Part shown: piece after piece, positions 51,893 to 60,799 of the stretch | How the letters are laid out: each line of letters starts with the position of its first letter | Position numbering within the stretch: position 1 is the stretch's first letter | Assembly (NCBI GenBank): GCA_038522945.1 | Contig: JBCBJV010000005.1 | Location: forward strand, 62,001 to 126,000 | DNA from: MED-G105 sp038522945 | GTDB lineage: Bacteria; Pseudomonadota; Alphaproteobacteria; Caulobacterales; Parvularculaceae | Direction: 5' to 3' | Length of the DNA: 64,000 nt | Position numbers and translations under genes: made by a program | Notes under the pieces: model-generated | The model's input: only the letters and a program-made list of their open reading frames with translations | The model's database searches: none | Told to the model about the DNA's origin: nothing

Positions 51893-52230
51893 TGCATGCG
51901 CTCCCCGTTCGGTACCGGCCGTTCCGGCTCAATCAAAACGATGGCACCGTCCGAATCTGAAAAACCGAGCACCAGCACCTCGGACATGAAGTCAGCGATC
52001 TGACGCGGGGGAAAATTGACGACAGCGGCCACCTGTCGGCCGATCAGATCTTCCCGGCCATAGTGCGCCGTGATCTGAGCGGAGGATTTCAGTGTGCCAA
52101 TCTCTGCGCCAAAATCGATCCAGAGTTTCCACGCCGGTTTGCGGGCTTTTTCGAACCGCTCAACCTCCGTAATCGTCCCGACACGGATATCCACTTTCAA
52201 AAAGTCATCGATGGTGATCTGGTCCGTCAT
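51889..52230 (-). CDS. csaA: CsaA-like tRNA-binding domain protein
   Basis: A single OB-fold tRNA-binding domain (113 aa), like B. subtilis CsaA, proposed to act as an export-linked chaperone or tRNA binder. DDFLKVDIRVGTITEVERF opens the fold, LWIDFGAEIGTLKSSAQIT continues it, and GRQVAAVVNFPPRQIADFMS with EVLVLGFSD ends it. These match the family well. It lies inside the queuosine genes and overlaps tgt by four bases, so it is translated with tgt. A functional link is not established. Confidence 0.9.
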   Translation of the reverse strand: MTDQITIDDFLKVDIRVGTITEVERFEKARKPAWKLWIDFGAEIGTLKSSAQITAHYGREDLIGRQVAAVVNFPPRQIADFMSEVLVLGFSDSDGAIVLIEPERPVPNGERMH

Positions 52231-52246
52231 TCAGGCGCCTTTGATT

Positions 52247-52765
52247 TCAAGTCGTCATTTCCAGTAGCTTCGTAACAGTGTTCCAGTTGCGGGCGGTCGT
52301 CTCCACCTTCAGGATTCTGTCAATTTTCTCCGCCACCGCCGACGAGGAAAGGCCATTCGGCGTATGGAGATAAAGCGCCTGACCCACAAGAGCAAAGTCT
52401 TCTGTCGGGCGTTTCAGGTTAAGCAACGCGTCCAGATCCGCTGGCGCCGGGTCGCCATCCAGCAAGAAGAGATGGACAGTCTTACCAGATGCAGCCGCCT
52501 CTTTCCCAAACGGGTTTGCGCCGACCGCCTTTCGGAAAGCCTCAGCGCTAATGACAAAAACCCGCGGCGCGAATCCAACATGTTCCTTGATGGCGGCAGT
52601 AATATCCGCCGCAGATAGCTGGCCATCGTAGGCTACATTGCCAGACTGAATGTACGTCCGCACATTTTTGCCGCCGAGTGCTTCAATCAGCATGATGAGC
52701 GTTTTCATAGGTAGTTTGTTGCGCCCACCCACATTAATGCCGCGCAGTAAGGCAATCTGGCTCAC
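52247..52765 (-). CDS. DUF1697 protein
   Basis: DUF1697 proteins are small cytosolic proteins of unknown role. The N-terminus IALLRGINVGGRNKLPMKTL is the characteristic start, and NVRTYIQSGNVAYDG, NPFGKEAAASGKTVHLFLL and RNWNTVTKLLEM are other conserved parts. Length (172 aa) is normal. It overlaps queA by four bases and is 16 bp before csaA, so it is part of the operon. No catalytic residue can be named. Confidence 0.9.
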   Translation of the reverse strand: MSQIALLRGINVGGRNKLPMKTLIMLIEALGGKNVRTYIQSGNVAYDGQLSAADITAAIKEHVGFAPRVFVISAEAFRKAVGANPFGKEAAASGKTVHLFLLDGDPAPADLDALLNLKRPTEDFALVGQALYLHTPNGLSSSAVAEKIDRILKVETTARNWNTVTKLLEMTT

Positions 52766-53832
52766 GGGATCCGCTCCAGGAGGCTTGCGTCGCCATAGGA
52801 ATAAAAACGGTATCCCTTTTCAATGGCATGCTCATAAGCGGATTTCATCCGATCGAGCCCCATCAGCGCGCTTACCAGCATAAAGAGCGTGGAGCGTGGT
52901 AAGTGGAAATTGGTGAGCAACCCGTCGATCGCTTGAAACTGAAAGCCGGGGGTAATGAAGATATCTGTTTCATCTTTGAAAGGAGCAATTTGACCGGTCC
53001 GGCGAGCCGCGGTTTCCAAAAGACGCAGGGATGTTGTCCCCACCGCGATGATCCGGCGTCCTTCTTCTTTCGCTTGGCAAAGGCGCATGGCTTGCTCGTC
53101 GGTGATTTCACCCCACTCCGCATGCATCACATGATCGCTTGTATCGTCAGCACTCACGGGCAGGAACGTACCTGCGCTCACATGGAGCGTCACTGTTTCA
53201 AACTGGATACCTTTGGACTTAAGGCGCGCCAACAATTCATCCGTAAAATGAAGACCGGCGGTTGGCGCCGCAACCGACCCCTTTTCCCGGGCATAGATCG
53301 TTTGGTAATCGTCTGTATCTTGCGCAGTGATTTCTCGTTTGCGGGCGATGTAGGGCGGCAAAGGGGGCACACCTGCATCTTGTAACGCAACCTGGAATTC
53401 TTCCGGTGCACAAGAAAAAACAAGGCTCGCCTCAGCACCCTCCCTGTTGGTCACTTCCGCTGTGAGACCATCTGAAAATGTGAGAATGTCGCCAACGCGT
53501 AGCCGCTTGGCGGGACGGACAAACGCGCGCCATGCTTCTTCGTGTTTGCCAGCATCCCGCTTGTGAAGCGTCACATCAATGGCAACGCCCTGCCCGTCAC
53601 CACCGCCTTCCGGCCTTGCCATCCGAACACCGCGCAATTGTGCGGGCATGACGGCGGTATCATTCAGCACCAGGACATCCCCAGCGCGCAATATCGCCGG
53701 GAGGTCGCTGACGACCCGGTCCGTGAGGCTATCGGGCCGGACCTGCAATAAGCGAGCTGAGTCCCGCGGGCGCGCCGGATGCAACGCTATGCGCTCTTCA
53801 GGTAAGTCAAAATCGAAGTCATCGACGCGCAT
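52762..53832 (-). CDS. queA: S-adenosylmethionine:tRNA ribosyltransferase-isomerase
   Basis: QueA transfers ribose from SAM to preQ1-tRNA, giving epoxyqueuosine, the step after Tgt. MRVDDFDFDLPEERIALHPA is the family start, VLVLNDTAVMPAQLRG, TAGLHFTDELLARLKSKGI and VGTTSLRLLETAAR the substrate-binding segments, and LLTNFHLPRSTLFMLVSAL the end. It has 356 aa, typical. It is 18 bp behind the GNAT-type ceramide synthase gene on the same strand, so the queuosine genes may be read through from the sphingolipid genes. Confidence 0.96.
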   Translation of the reverse strand: MRVDDFDFDLPEERIALHPARPRDSARLLQVRPDSLTDRVVSDLPAILRAGDVLVLNDTAVMPAQLRGVRMARPEGGGDGQGVAIDVTLHKRDAGKHEEAWRAFVRPAKRLRVGDILTFSDGLTAEVTNREGAEASLVFSCAPEEFQVALQDAGVPPLPPYIARKREITAQDTDDYQTIYAREKGSVAAPTAGLHFTDELLARLKSKGIQFETVTLHVSAGTFLPVSADDTSDHVMHAEWGEITDEQAMRLCQAKEEGRRIIAVGTTSLRLLETAARRTGQIAPFKDETDIFITPGFQFQAIDGLLTNFHLPRSTLFMLVSALMGLDRMKSAYEHAIEKGYRFYSYGDASLLERIP

Positions 53833-53850
53833 AGAACCTTGGCGCCTCGG

Positions 53851-54999
53851 TTAAAGTTGCTTTTCGTAGATACGATAGGTCTTATAAATCCGGCTGCCCA
53901 TTTCCGTCAGCATATTGAGCATTGCCGGGTTGTTTTCAAGGATCCATGAAAGCTCCGAGGCCTCAAGGCCCCGATCGATATTCGCCGTATTCACGCACTC
54001 AATGATCTTGTAAGCAAACGCGGCCCCAACAGGCTTGCCCTGGAGTTTTTTGCGCACGCCCATCAGCGGCATCCGTGCCTGAGGGATGCCCTTGACTTTC
54101 AGTCTGTACAGGAATTTTGCCCAGTTGAAGGGAAGAAGTTTACCGTCAAAGTCTTTAATGGCGTAGTTCAGGTTCGGCAGGACCAGACCAAAAGCAGCGG
54201 GTTCCCCGTCAATCTCACACATCACCGTGTTGTAAGGTGAAATGATCGGACGAAGCTCATCAGCCATGTGGGCCGCTTGATCTTTGGTAAATGGGATAAA
54301 GCCCATATTATCCGACCACGCATCATTATAGATATCGACGAGCGTCTGGATTTCTTGCTTGAAATTTGAAAAATCAAATGGACGCACCGTGATATGGGGT
54401 TTGTTCAGCGCTCGCTCCACAAATCGCAGGCGTTTTTCGGGGATGAAATCGCGCTTGGGGATCCATTCCAGCGCATACATATCAATGGACTTGGAATAGC
54501 CCAGCGCTTCCACGTGGCGTTGATACCAGTCCCGGCCATGGGGCATCATGAAGTACGGCGGGGTATCAAACCCGTCGATCAGGAGCCCGCATTCTTCGTT
54601 GATCGAAAAGCTAAATGGGCCGTTGACCCGTTTCATCCCCCGGGCACGCAGCCAATCCTCCGCCGTCTGAAAAAGGGCCTTAAAGACGTCCCCGTCATCA
54701 ATGGCATCCAGAAACCCGAACTGGCCGGTTGCATCTTTGTAGCGGTCAAGGTGCAGAGGATTGATAATCGCGGAGATGCGCCCGAGCGGCACGCCGTCTT
54801 TTTCTGCGACCCATAACGCGTGGTCGGCTCCCTGCAAAACCAGGTTTTTAGCGGGATCGAGCCTCGGGCCAAGTTCATACTCTAAGGGAGGCACATAATT
54901 GGGATCACCCGCATACGCCGGCCTCGCCGCATGAATAAAGTCCCGCCGCCCTTTAGCATCCGTAATCTGACGAACCTGAATATCGCCTTGCGCCACCAT
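53851..54999 (-). CDS. GNAT-like acyltransferase, candidate bacterial ceramide synthase (bCerS)
   Basis: The protein (382 aa) contains a GNAT-type acyltransferase fold: RDFIHAARPAYAGDPNYVPP at the start, ALWVAEKDGVPLGRISAI as strands 1-3, and a second GNAT-like half with FGLVLPNLNYAIKDFDGKL. In Caulobacter crescentus the enzyme that N-acylates the long-chain base to give ceramide is of this kind and lies with Spt and CerR. Here it lies 3' of spt with one gene between, on the same strand. The identification rests on family type and location; substrate is inferred. It precedes queA by 18 bp. Confidence 0.75.
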   Translation of the reverse strand: MVAQGDIQVRQITDAKGRRDFIHAARPAYAGDPNYVPPLEYELGPRLDPAKNLVLQGADHALWVAEKDGVPLGRISAIINPLHLDRYKDATGQFGFLDAIDDGDVFKALFQTAEDWLRARGMKRVNGPFSFSINEECGLLIDGFDTPPYFMMPHGRDWYQRHVEALGYSKSIDMYALEWIPKRDFIPEKRLRFVERALNKPHITVRPFDFSNFKQEIQTLVDIYNDAWSDNMGFIPFTKDQAAHMADELRPIISPYNTVMCEIDGEPAAFGLVLPNLNYAIKDFDGKLLPFNWAKFLYRLKVKGIPQARMPLMGVRKKLQGKPVGAAFAYKIIECVNTANIDRGLEASELSWILENNPAMLNMLTEMGSRIYKTYRIYEKQL

Positions 55000-55144
55000 A
55001 AGGTTGCCTGCCCCCCGTTCTGCTTCTGGGTTCTGCTTCTGCCCAATGTGGACAAGCTCGCGGCATGGCGCAAATCAGTCAAAAGGGCAAAGAAAATCGG
55101 CGGCCTCGAGTGGGGCTAATCTCGCCGGTCTGACCGTCAGGCGA

Positions 55145-55708
55145 TTAGTCGTTCAATTCCATCTCAATGGAGGTGCCATTGCCGAGGACCTCAAACAGGG
55201 AGTCCTTCAGTTTTGGGGGCGCTAGGCGGATGGGCGGATCATTGGAAATCGCCCAGGGTTCCGACGGAATACCAAAGGCACCTTTGTCGATACGCTTGTT
55301 GGCATTCTCATCGTGATAGACAACCAATGCATACGACCCAGGGGCGGGCGTTTGAATACAGAATGACGTCGCCGGTGATTTCGCCGCAAAACGCGTCTTT
55401 GAGATACGCCCTTCCCGCTCAAGGAAGTTGTCAGGGTCGTTGCGGTAAAGCTCAGCGGTCATCAAGCCGATCGCTTCCTTCACGCCAAGCACGGTCAATC
55501 GAATTTCGTGCTCGCCCCGATTGCAGCTAACGTGGTCGATTTGGCTGGCGCCTAGTTCATTGGCAGTTGATGACATCGCCTCAAGACCTTCGCCCTCAAC
55601 CTCCTGACCTTGGGCCGGCAGGGAAGAGCCCATTGCGGCGGCAGCGGCCAACATAATAGCTCGTATGTTTTGCGCCCAATTTTCGTGCGCCGTCTTGCGC
55701 TTAGCCAT
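55145..55708 (-). CDS. Secreted DUF2141 protein within the sphingolipid cluster (paralogue 2)
   Basis: The N-terminus (about 35 aa, MAKRKTAHENWAQNIRAIML then alanines, ending PAQGQE) is a signal sequence. The DUF2141 domain shows HEIRLTVLGVKEAIGLMTAE, then GSYALVVYHDENANKRID and GIPSEPWAISNDPPIRLAPP, matching the family. Two cysteines (VSCNRG, SFCIQT) could pair. AAGGAG precedes the ATG. It lies between spt (157-bp gap) and the ceramide synthase candidate (145-bp gap), with the same direction as both. DUF2141 has no known biochemical role. Location suggests a periplasmic step in sphingolipid handling, which is an inference. Confidence 0.8.
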   Translation of the reverse strand: MAKRKTAHENWAQNIRAIMLAAAAAMGSSLPAQGQEVEGEGLEAMSSTANELGASQIDHVSCNRGEHEIRLTVLGVKEAIGLMTAELYRNDPDNFLEREGRISKTRFAAKSPATSFCIQTPAPGSYALVVYHDENANKRIDKGAFGIPSEPWAISNDPPIRLAPPKLKDSLFEVLGNGTSIEMELND

Positions 55709-55865
55709 TTGCGCTCAAACTCCTTTTGTCGTCGCATCGCTCAAGGTAAGTGACGACCCCGGCGAAAATGCGACTTCAGCGCGAAAAGTGCCGCCTCTTC
55801 ACCCTGATGTGAACTAAAGTTTTGTGTCGTTCCGCTACGAAAACGCTGCGCGTTTTTCAGAGGAT

Positions 55866-57077
55866 TTATGCAGAGTTTTTAACCCGCGCACCCTCAAAAT
55901 TTTCTGCCATTGCCGAATAGGCATCAACCAGACGATCGATATCGTCGGGTGTATGGGCAGCGGAAACCGCTAAACGCAGAAGCGATTCTTGCCCCGGCGT
56001 GCCCGGCGGGATTGCCATATTCACATAGACACCCCGCTCCAGCAGGAAATTCCAGGCCGTAAACGCCATTTCCTTCGTAGGCAGAAGAACGGAAATCACT
56101 GGTGCCGGATCAGCGGCAAGCTTCAATCCCAGTTGTTTTAGAGACCCATGGAGCCGGTGCACATTCTCCCAGAGTTTTTCCCGCAGCTGCGGTGTCTCAC
56201 TCAAATTCTTCAGTGCCGCATTCGCTGACGCGATCGTGGCGGGGGATGGGGACGCTGTGTACATGTAGGGGCGTGAGGAGAACCGCAGATACTCCACTTC
56301 CGGATGTCGCGAGGCCACAAACCCGCCAATGGACGCAAGGCTCTTTGAGAATGTCCCAGAGTAGAAATCGATTTTGTCCATGACGCCGTCGATCTCAGTC
56401 ACGCCTTTGCCAGTCTCGCCGTATACCCCGAAGGAGTGGGCCTCATCGACCATAAGCATTGCCCCATGCTTGTGGGCAACGTCAGCAAACTCAGCGACCG
56501 GCGCAATATCTCCGTACATGGAGTACATGCCTTCGATACAGACCAGCTTGCCTTTCACATCCGGGCTCAACCGGCCAAGTCGTTTGTCGAGGCTTTCCGG
56601 ATCATTATGGCGGAACCGGATCGTTTCTGCTCCGGCCAACTGGCAGCCGTCATAGATGCACGCGTGGCAGTCGGCATCGATCAGAACAACGTCCTCAGCT
56701 GGATTAATCAGTCCGGCAATAGCGCCGAGATTGGCCACATATCCGGTAGAGAAAACAACGCAGTACTCGACCCCGAGATAGGCAGCGAGGTCAGCTTCCA
56801 GTTTCTTGTGGCCACTAAATGTCCCGTTGGCAAAACGCGAGCCCGTGGTGCCTGTGCCTTCTTCATCAAGGGCTTTCTTGGCGGCTTGGATCGCCGAACT
56901 TTCAAATGTCTGGCCGAGATAGTTATGAGTACCAGCAAGAACCGTTTCACGGCCTTTGATCATCGCCCGGGTTGGCCCCAAGACTTCTTCCATAACAATA
57001 TTAAACGGGTTCTGATCAATTGCCGTCAGCCCATTATAAAGCGCGGCATTCGTTTCGAATTTTTCAAACAGCGCCAT
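55866..57077 (-). CDS. spt: Serine palmitoyltransferase-type alpha-oxoamine synthase
   Basis: This PLP enzyme condenses serine with an acyl thioester to give 3-ketosphinganine, the first step of sphingolipid synthesis. GSRFANGTFSGHKKLEADLA and CVVFSTGYVANLGAI are alpha-oxoamine-synthase segments, LMVDEAHSFGVYGETGKG contains the PLP Asp and His, and DFYSGTFSKSLASIGGF the PLP-binding lysine. KBL, BioF and ALA synthase share these motifs; the neighbours (ACP, ceramide reductase and acyl-AMP ligase) decide for Spt. Length is 403 aa. It starts 6 bp after the ACP stop. Confidence 0.88.
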   Translation of the reverse strand: MALFEKFETNAALYNGLTAIDQNPFNIVMEEVLGPTRAMIKGRETVLAGTHNYLGQTFESSAIQAAKKALDEEGTGTTGSRFANGTFSGHKKLEADLAAYLGVEYCVVFSTGYVANLGAIAGLINPAEDVVLIDADCHACIYDGCQLAGAETIRFRHNDPESLDKRLGRLSPDVKGKLVCIEGMYSMYGDIAPVAEFADVAHKHGAMLMVDEAHSFGVYGETGKGVTEIDGVMDKIDFYSGTFSKSLASIGGFVASRHPEVEYLRFSSRPYMYTASPSPATIASANAALKNLSETPQLREKLWENVHRLHGSLKQLGLKLAADPAPVISVLLPTKEMAFTAWNFLLERGVYVNMAIPPGTPGQESLLRLAVSAAHTPDDIDRLVDAYSAMAENFEGARVKNSA

Positions 57078-57083
57078 ATCAGC

Positions 57084-57353
57084 CTACGCCTGCTCTTCTT
57101 TTATTTTGTGGATCGCGTCGACTAACTCGCCGATGGTGCGGATCTCCGACATGGTGTTGACCGGGATCGACACATCGTAGGTGTCTTCAATGTCCATCAC
57201 GATATCCAGCACTGATACGCTATCGACTTCCATGTCGGCCACAAGGTCGGTGTCGCGCGTCAGTTTTACGCCTTTGTGGTTCAAAGGCTCCAGCAGCGTG
57301 CAGATACGGTGAAAGACAAGATCATCATCTTCCTGGATCGGAGAGCGTTCCAT
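57084..57353 (-). CDS. Acyl carrier protein dedicated to sphingolipid synthesis
   Basis: A small ACP (89 aa). ADMEVDSVSVLDIVMDIED contains the Asp-Ser site for the phosphopantetheine arm, and the helix pattern is typical. It is not the house-keeping AcpP, whose motif is DSLDTVE. It lies between CerR (46 bp) and Spt (6 bp). In Caulobacter a dedicated ACP supplies the acyl chain to Spt. I use ATG 57351-57353, with GAGGAA at the best spacing; a start two codons earlier is possible. Confidence 0.88.
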   Translation of the reverse strand: MERSPIQEDDDLVFHRICTLLEPLNHKGVKLTRDTDLVADMEVDSVSVLDIVMDIEDTYDVSIPVNTMSEIRTIGELVDAIHKIKEEQA

Positions 57354-57399
57354 CGTCATTTCCTCAATGTTAGGCAGGCGCAAGGCAATTTTGCTGCCA

Positions 57400-58380
57400 C
57401 TACACCATCTTCCTTTCTTGGTACCACCGAACGGTTTTTGCAAATCCTTCATCAAGCGGCGTCTGCGGCTGCCAATCGGTCGCAGCGGTCAACAACTGAT
57501 CGCGCGCCACCCAGTCGGGGTGAAAAAACTCAGCGATTTTCGCCCGCGTCATCATGGTCGGCTTACCGATAAGGCGCGCACCTGCCTCGATGAGCCCCGC
57601 ATAGCTCGCCAAGATTGGCCGTGGCACCCGCAAACGGCGCGGCTTGCGCCCGAACGCGCGCCCAAGGCTCTCGCCAATTTCCGCCCAGGTAAAGCCATCT
57701 TCCCGTTCGTCCGCGACTTCATAAACCTTGCCGGTCGGCGCATTTTCCATTGCCGCGATGATCGCCTGGACCACATCTTCCACGAAGAGGATCGAGACGC
57801 GCGAGGATGGTTCTGCGGCAGGTTCTGGCGCGAGCCCACTTCTGACCAGCTTGAAGTAAGGCAGGGTTGCCATGTCACCAGGGCCATAAATAGCTGGCAA
57901 TCTGAGGGCGATCCATGCACCGCTCACTGATGCCTCCGCCACCGCTCCCTCGCTGTCGAACTTCGATTGCGCGTAAGGAGAAAGGTGAGGTGCCCGCGCT
58001 GCCATGGACGAAAGGTGCACAAACTTTGACCCGGCGTCTGACGCTGCGGCAGCAACACGGCGCGCGCCTTCGACATTCGTTTCCTGGAACGCTGCATCAG
58101 TCAGGGCATGGGTCAGTCCCGCGCAATGGACAACCGTTTGGGCGCCCTCACACAAGTCAGCAATAGCCCTTTCATCGCTAAGACTGCCTTCGATGATCTC
58201 AGTACTGTCCGCAAACCGATCAAGTTTCGACGTGGATCGGGCGAGGGCTTTGACGCGGTAGCCCGCCGAGATCAATTCGGCAAGAAGCGCACCACCCACA
58301 AAACCGGTGCCGCCTGTAACTGCAACGATGTTTGTCGTCGCCGAACCTGTGGCCGGGGTTGCTGCCGGTGATTGGGACAA
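57400..58380 (-). CDS. cerR: NAD(P)-dependent epimerase-like ceramide reductase (CerR type)
   Basis: An extended SDR: IVAVTGGTGFVGGALLAELI binds the cofactor, VVHCAGLTHALTD follows strand 4, and YAQSKFDSEGAVAE is the active-site YxxxK. LRLPAIYGPGDMATLPYF and SILFVEDVVQAIIAAM are common to nucleotide-sugar-epimerase-like proteins. CerR in Caulobacter reduces the keto group of the sphingoid intermediate. The start is uncertain: TTG at 58380 avoids overlap with the upstream gene, while ATG 58446 or 58443 has TCAGG upstream but overlaps it by about 60 bp and adds an arginine-rich stretch. The cluster context supports the role. Confidence 0.82.
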   Translation of the reverse strand: MSQSPAATPATGSATTNIVAVTGGTGFVGGALLAELISAGYRVKALARSTSKLDRFADSTEIIEGSLSDERAIADLCEGAQTVVHCAGLTHALTDAAFQETNVEGARRVAAAASDAGSKFVHLSSMAARAPHLSPYAQSKFDSEGAVAEASVSGAWIALRLPAIYGPGDMATLPYFKLVRSGLAPEPAAEPSSRVSILFVEDVVQAIIAAMENAPTGKVYEVADEREDGFTWAEIGESLGRAFGRKPRRLRVPRPILASYAGLIEAGARLIGKPTMMTRAKIAEFFHPDWVARDQLLTAATDWQPQTPLDEGFAKTVRWYQERKMV

Positions 58381-58384
58381 GGCT

Positions 58385-60172
58385 TTAGACGCGCGCCTTG
58401 GCCAGCTGCGCAGAGGAGGCTTCTGCTTCTGCGATGGCCTCATCAAATGCGCCTGACAAGTATTTTGCTTTGACTTTCGCCCGGGAAAGCTTGCCCGATG
58501 ACGTCATGACCATGGAGTGGGGCCGTGCAAGGACGATCTCAGCAGGGGCCCCGGCGGCCGTCTGGATCATCCGGGCAACATCGCGCTTCAACTCGCTCAG
58601 CTCAAGGGCGCTCATTCTCCCGCGGCGCTCCACTACGGCGACGATCCGCTCGCCCTTGCCATCGTCAACGGAAAAGGCTGCAACGCCGCTCTGGCGCACG
58701 CCCGGAAGGCTTTCCACCGCCCACTCGATGTCCTGGGGCCAGATGTTCCGTCCATTGATGATGATCAGATCCTTTGCCCGTCCGGTAATGACAATCTGCC
58801 CCCGGAGGAAATACCCCATATCGCCCGTATCCAGCCAATCGCCGTCATAAAGATCGCTGGTGGCTTCGTCGTTGCCATAATAACCGGGCGTCAAACTCGG
58901 ACCTTTGATGAAGATCCGGCCGACGGACCGGTCCGGCAGGTCGCGGCCTTCACTATCGCGCACCGCGATCGCGTGGTCTCTCAGGGCAGTGCCGCACAGA
59001 ACAAACCCGCGACGATGTTCCTCTGACGTGATAGCGGACGCAGGCTGGGCAATCGATGATCGATTGAAGTGACGCATGTCCACATAATCGACTTCCAGAG
59101 GCTCGCCGATTTTAGTGAACGAAAGCGCGAGCGTCGCCTCCGCCATGCCATAACTCGGCAGGAATGCATTGGCATCAAATCCCTTGTCGGCAAAGGCATC
59201 TGCAAACGCTTGCAGTGCTTCAGGGCGAACCATGTCGCCGCCTATGCCTGCCACCCGAAGCGACGAAAGATCGATCGCACCGTCCTCAGCGCGTGGTGCG
59301 CGGCGTGCGGACAGTTCGTACCCGAACGATGGGCTATAGGTCGTCGTCGTTTTATTCTGCGACATGATCCGCAGCCACAACAATGGACGGCGCACAAAAT
59401 CTGACGTCGCCAGATAATCCACTGATGTCTGGCCATAGAGAGGGGCAAGACAGAACCCGATCAGACCCATATCGTGGTATAGAGGCAGCCAGCTTGACGC
59501 GCGATCGTCTTCGCGCAGCTGAAGACCGTCCCGCGTAATGCCCAACAGGTTTGCATTAACGGAAGCTTGCGTGCCGACGACGCCCTTCGGCGCACTGGTC
59601 GACCCGGACGAGAACTGGATGTAACACGGCTCGTCAGCCTGAAGAGCAACGGGAGCCTCTGATGCTAATGGCTGATCTTTGATCTCTTCAAAGGAGAGGA
59701 CCGTGACGGCCTCAAGCCCTTCGGTCGCCTCCCGCAAAAAATCCTTAAGCGTTTCCGGCCCAATGGCCCCGGCCGCATCAGCGGCGACCATCATCTGGCG
59801 GATTTGCGTGAGATACCCGTCCTTGCCGCCAAGATTCACCGGTAACGGCACAGGCGCTGGGATCAGCCCCGCATACTGGCAGGCAAAAAAGGTGGTGATA
59901 AAGCCGCGGCTTGTTTCAGCTACAAGGGCCAGACGGTCCCCGCGCTTAAATGTTCCAGCGAGGTGCCTTGCGAGGGCCTGAGCCTCGTCACAGATCTCCC
60001 TATAGGGAAGAACATCGACGAGTTCCCCGCGAAGGGAGTAAAAGTTAAAGCCCGTCTCGCCTTGCGCGGCATACTCAAGAGCGTCCGCGATCGTCGCGCA
60101 CAATTCCATGCGATATGGCAGCGAGACATTCTTCGTGGGGGTCGGCTGCATTTGACCCGTGTCGATGGACAT
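58385..60172 (-). CDS. Fatty acyl-AMP ligase / acyl-ACP synthetase of the sphingolipid cluster
   Basis: The ANL enzyme activates a fatty acid with ATP and loads it on an ACP. FSSGSTSAPKGVVGTQAS is the phosphate loop, SWLPLYHDMGLIGF is typical of FAAL-type enzymes, FLPSYGMAEATLALSF the adenine-binding region, and WLDTGDMGYF and the SSGKLSRAK end hold the catalytic Asp and Lys. Length is 595 aa, as for stand-alone FAALs. It is first in the sphingolipid run, and the ACP encoded two genes later is a logical acceptor. The Caulobacter counterpart is the acyl-ACP synthetase of the ceramide cluster. Confidence 0.88.
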   Translation of the reverse strand: MSIDTGQMQPTPTKNVSLPYRMELCATIADALEYAAQGETGFNFYSLRGELVDVLPYREICDEAQALARHLAGTFKRGDRLALVAETSRGFITTFFACQYAGLIPAPVPLPVNLGGKDGYLTQIRQMMVAADAAGAIGPETLKDFLREATEGLEAVTVLSFEEIKDQPLASEAPVALQADEPCYIQFSSGSTSAPKGVVGTQASVNANLLGITRDGLQLREDDRASSWLPLYHDMGLIGFCLAPLYGQTSVDYLATSDFVRRPLLWLRIMSQNKTTTTYSPSFGYELSARRAPRAEDGAIDLSSLRVAGIGGDMVRPEALQAFADAFADKGFDANAFLPSYGMAEATLALSFTKIGEPLEVDYVDMRHFNRSSIAQPASAITSEEHRRGFVLCGTALRDHAIAVRDSEGRDLPDRSVGRIFIKGPSLTPGYYGNDEATSDLYDGDWLDTGDMGYFLRGQIVITGRAKDLIIINGRNIWPQDIEWAVESLPGVRQSGVAAFSVDDGKGERIVAVVERRGRMSALELSELKRDVARMIQTAAGAPAEIVLARPHSMVMTSSGKLSRAKVKAKYLSGAFDEAIAEAEASSAQLAKARV

Positions 60173-60628
60173 AAAACGCGCCCCCGCAAATTTCCTACAG
60201 GCCCGAGCCGCGCCAATCGCGCACGGGCGTTAAACTCAACAAGTCACCGTTGTAACGATTGGTCGCCGGTAAATCACCACGATTACATGACAAATGCCAT
60301 GGTTGTGGCGAAGGTGCGACGGCCACGGGTCCCCAAACCCCGATCGCTTCGAAGCCGATAAGATAGGCGAGACCCAGGCTCTCGCCTACTGACCCCCGTT
60401 CAAGATTTGTATTATGATGTTTCCGCAACCGCGAAATGGATTGGTTAATCAAGGGGTTTGCGGCAGTCTCATCTAACTAGTCTCACCTAAAAGGCGCGGT
60501 GCTCGGCGCCTTAGATTTTCTCTTGGTGCCACGTCGGGTCTGCCCGGGATCGCTCACCAGAAACAAGCAGCTCCGAGCGCGCGTCCGATGCTGGCGGCGA
60601 TTTGACCTAGGTTCACCGATATAGGCCC

Positions 60629-60677
60629 GAGGACACGAGACTGAGGACACGAGACTGAGGACACGAGACTGAGGACA
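60629..60677. repeat. 14-bp tandem repeat in the 60.2-61.1 kb gene-poor region
   Basis: Three perfect units of GAGGACACGAGACT (60629, 60643, 60657) and a half unit at 60671. It is within about 930 bp (60173-61105) with no gene I can support. Minus-strand open frames there (about 85-93 aa) are Arg/Ser-rich and lack ribosome sites. Upstream of the FAAL gene, 60173-60300 probably holds its promoter. Confidence 0.85.
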
Positions 60678-60799
60678 AGGGCCCACTGTCAAGGCGAACA
60701 GAAACTCGTCGCCCTTACTCACCGCAAAGGCTGGCTCCAGGACCGTGTCGCCCCCGAAATGCATTTACGCAGGCGGTATGACTGAGGGGAGATCAGGTT

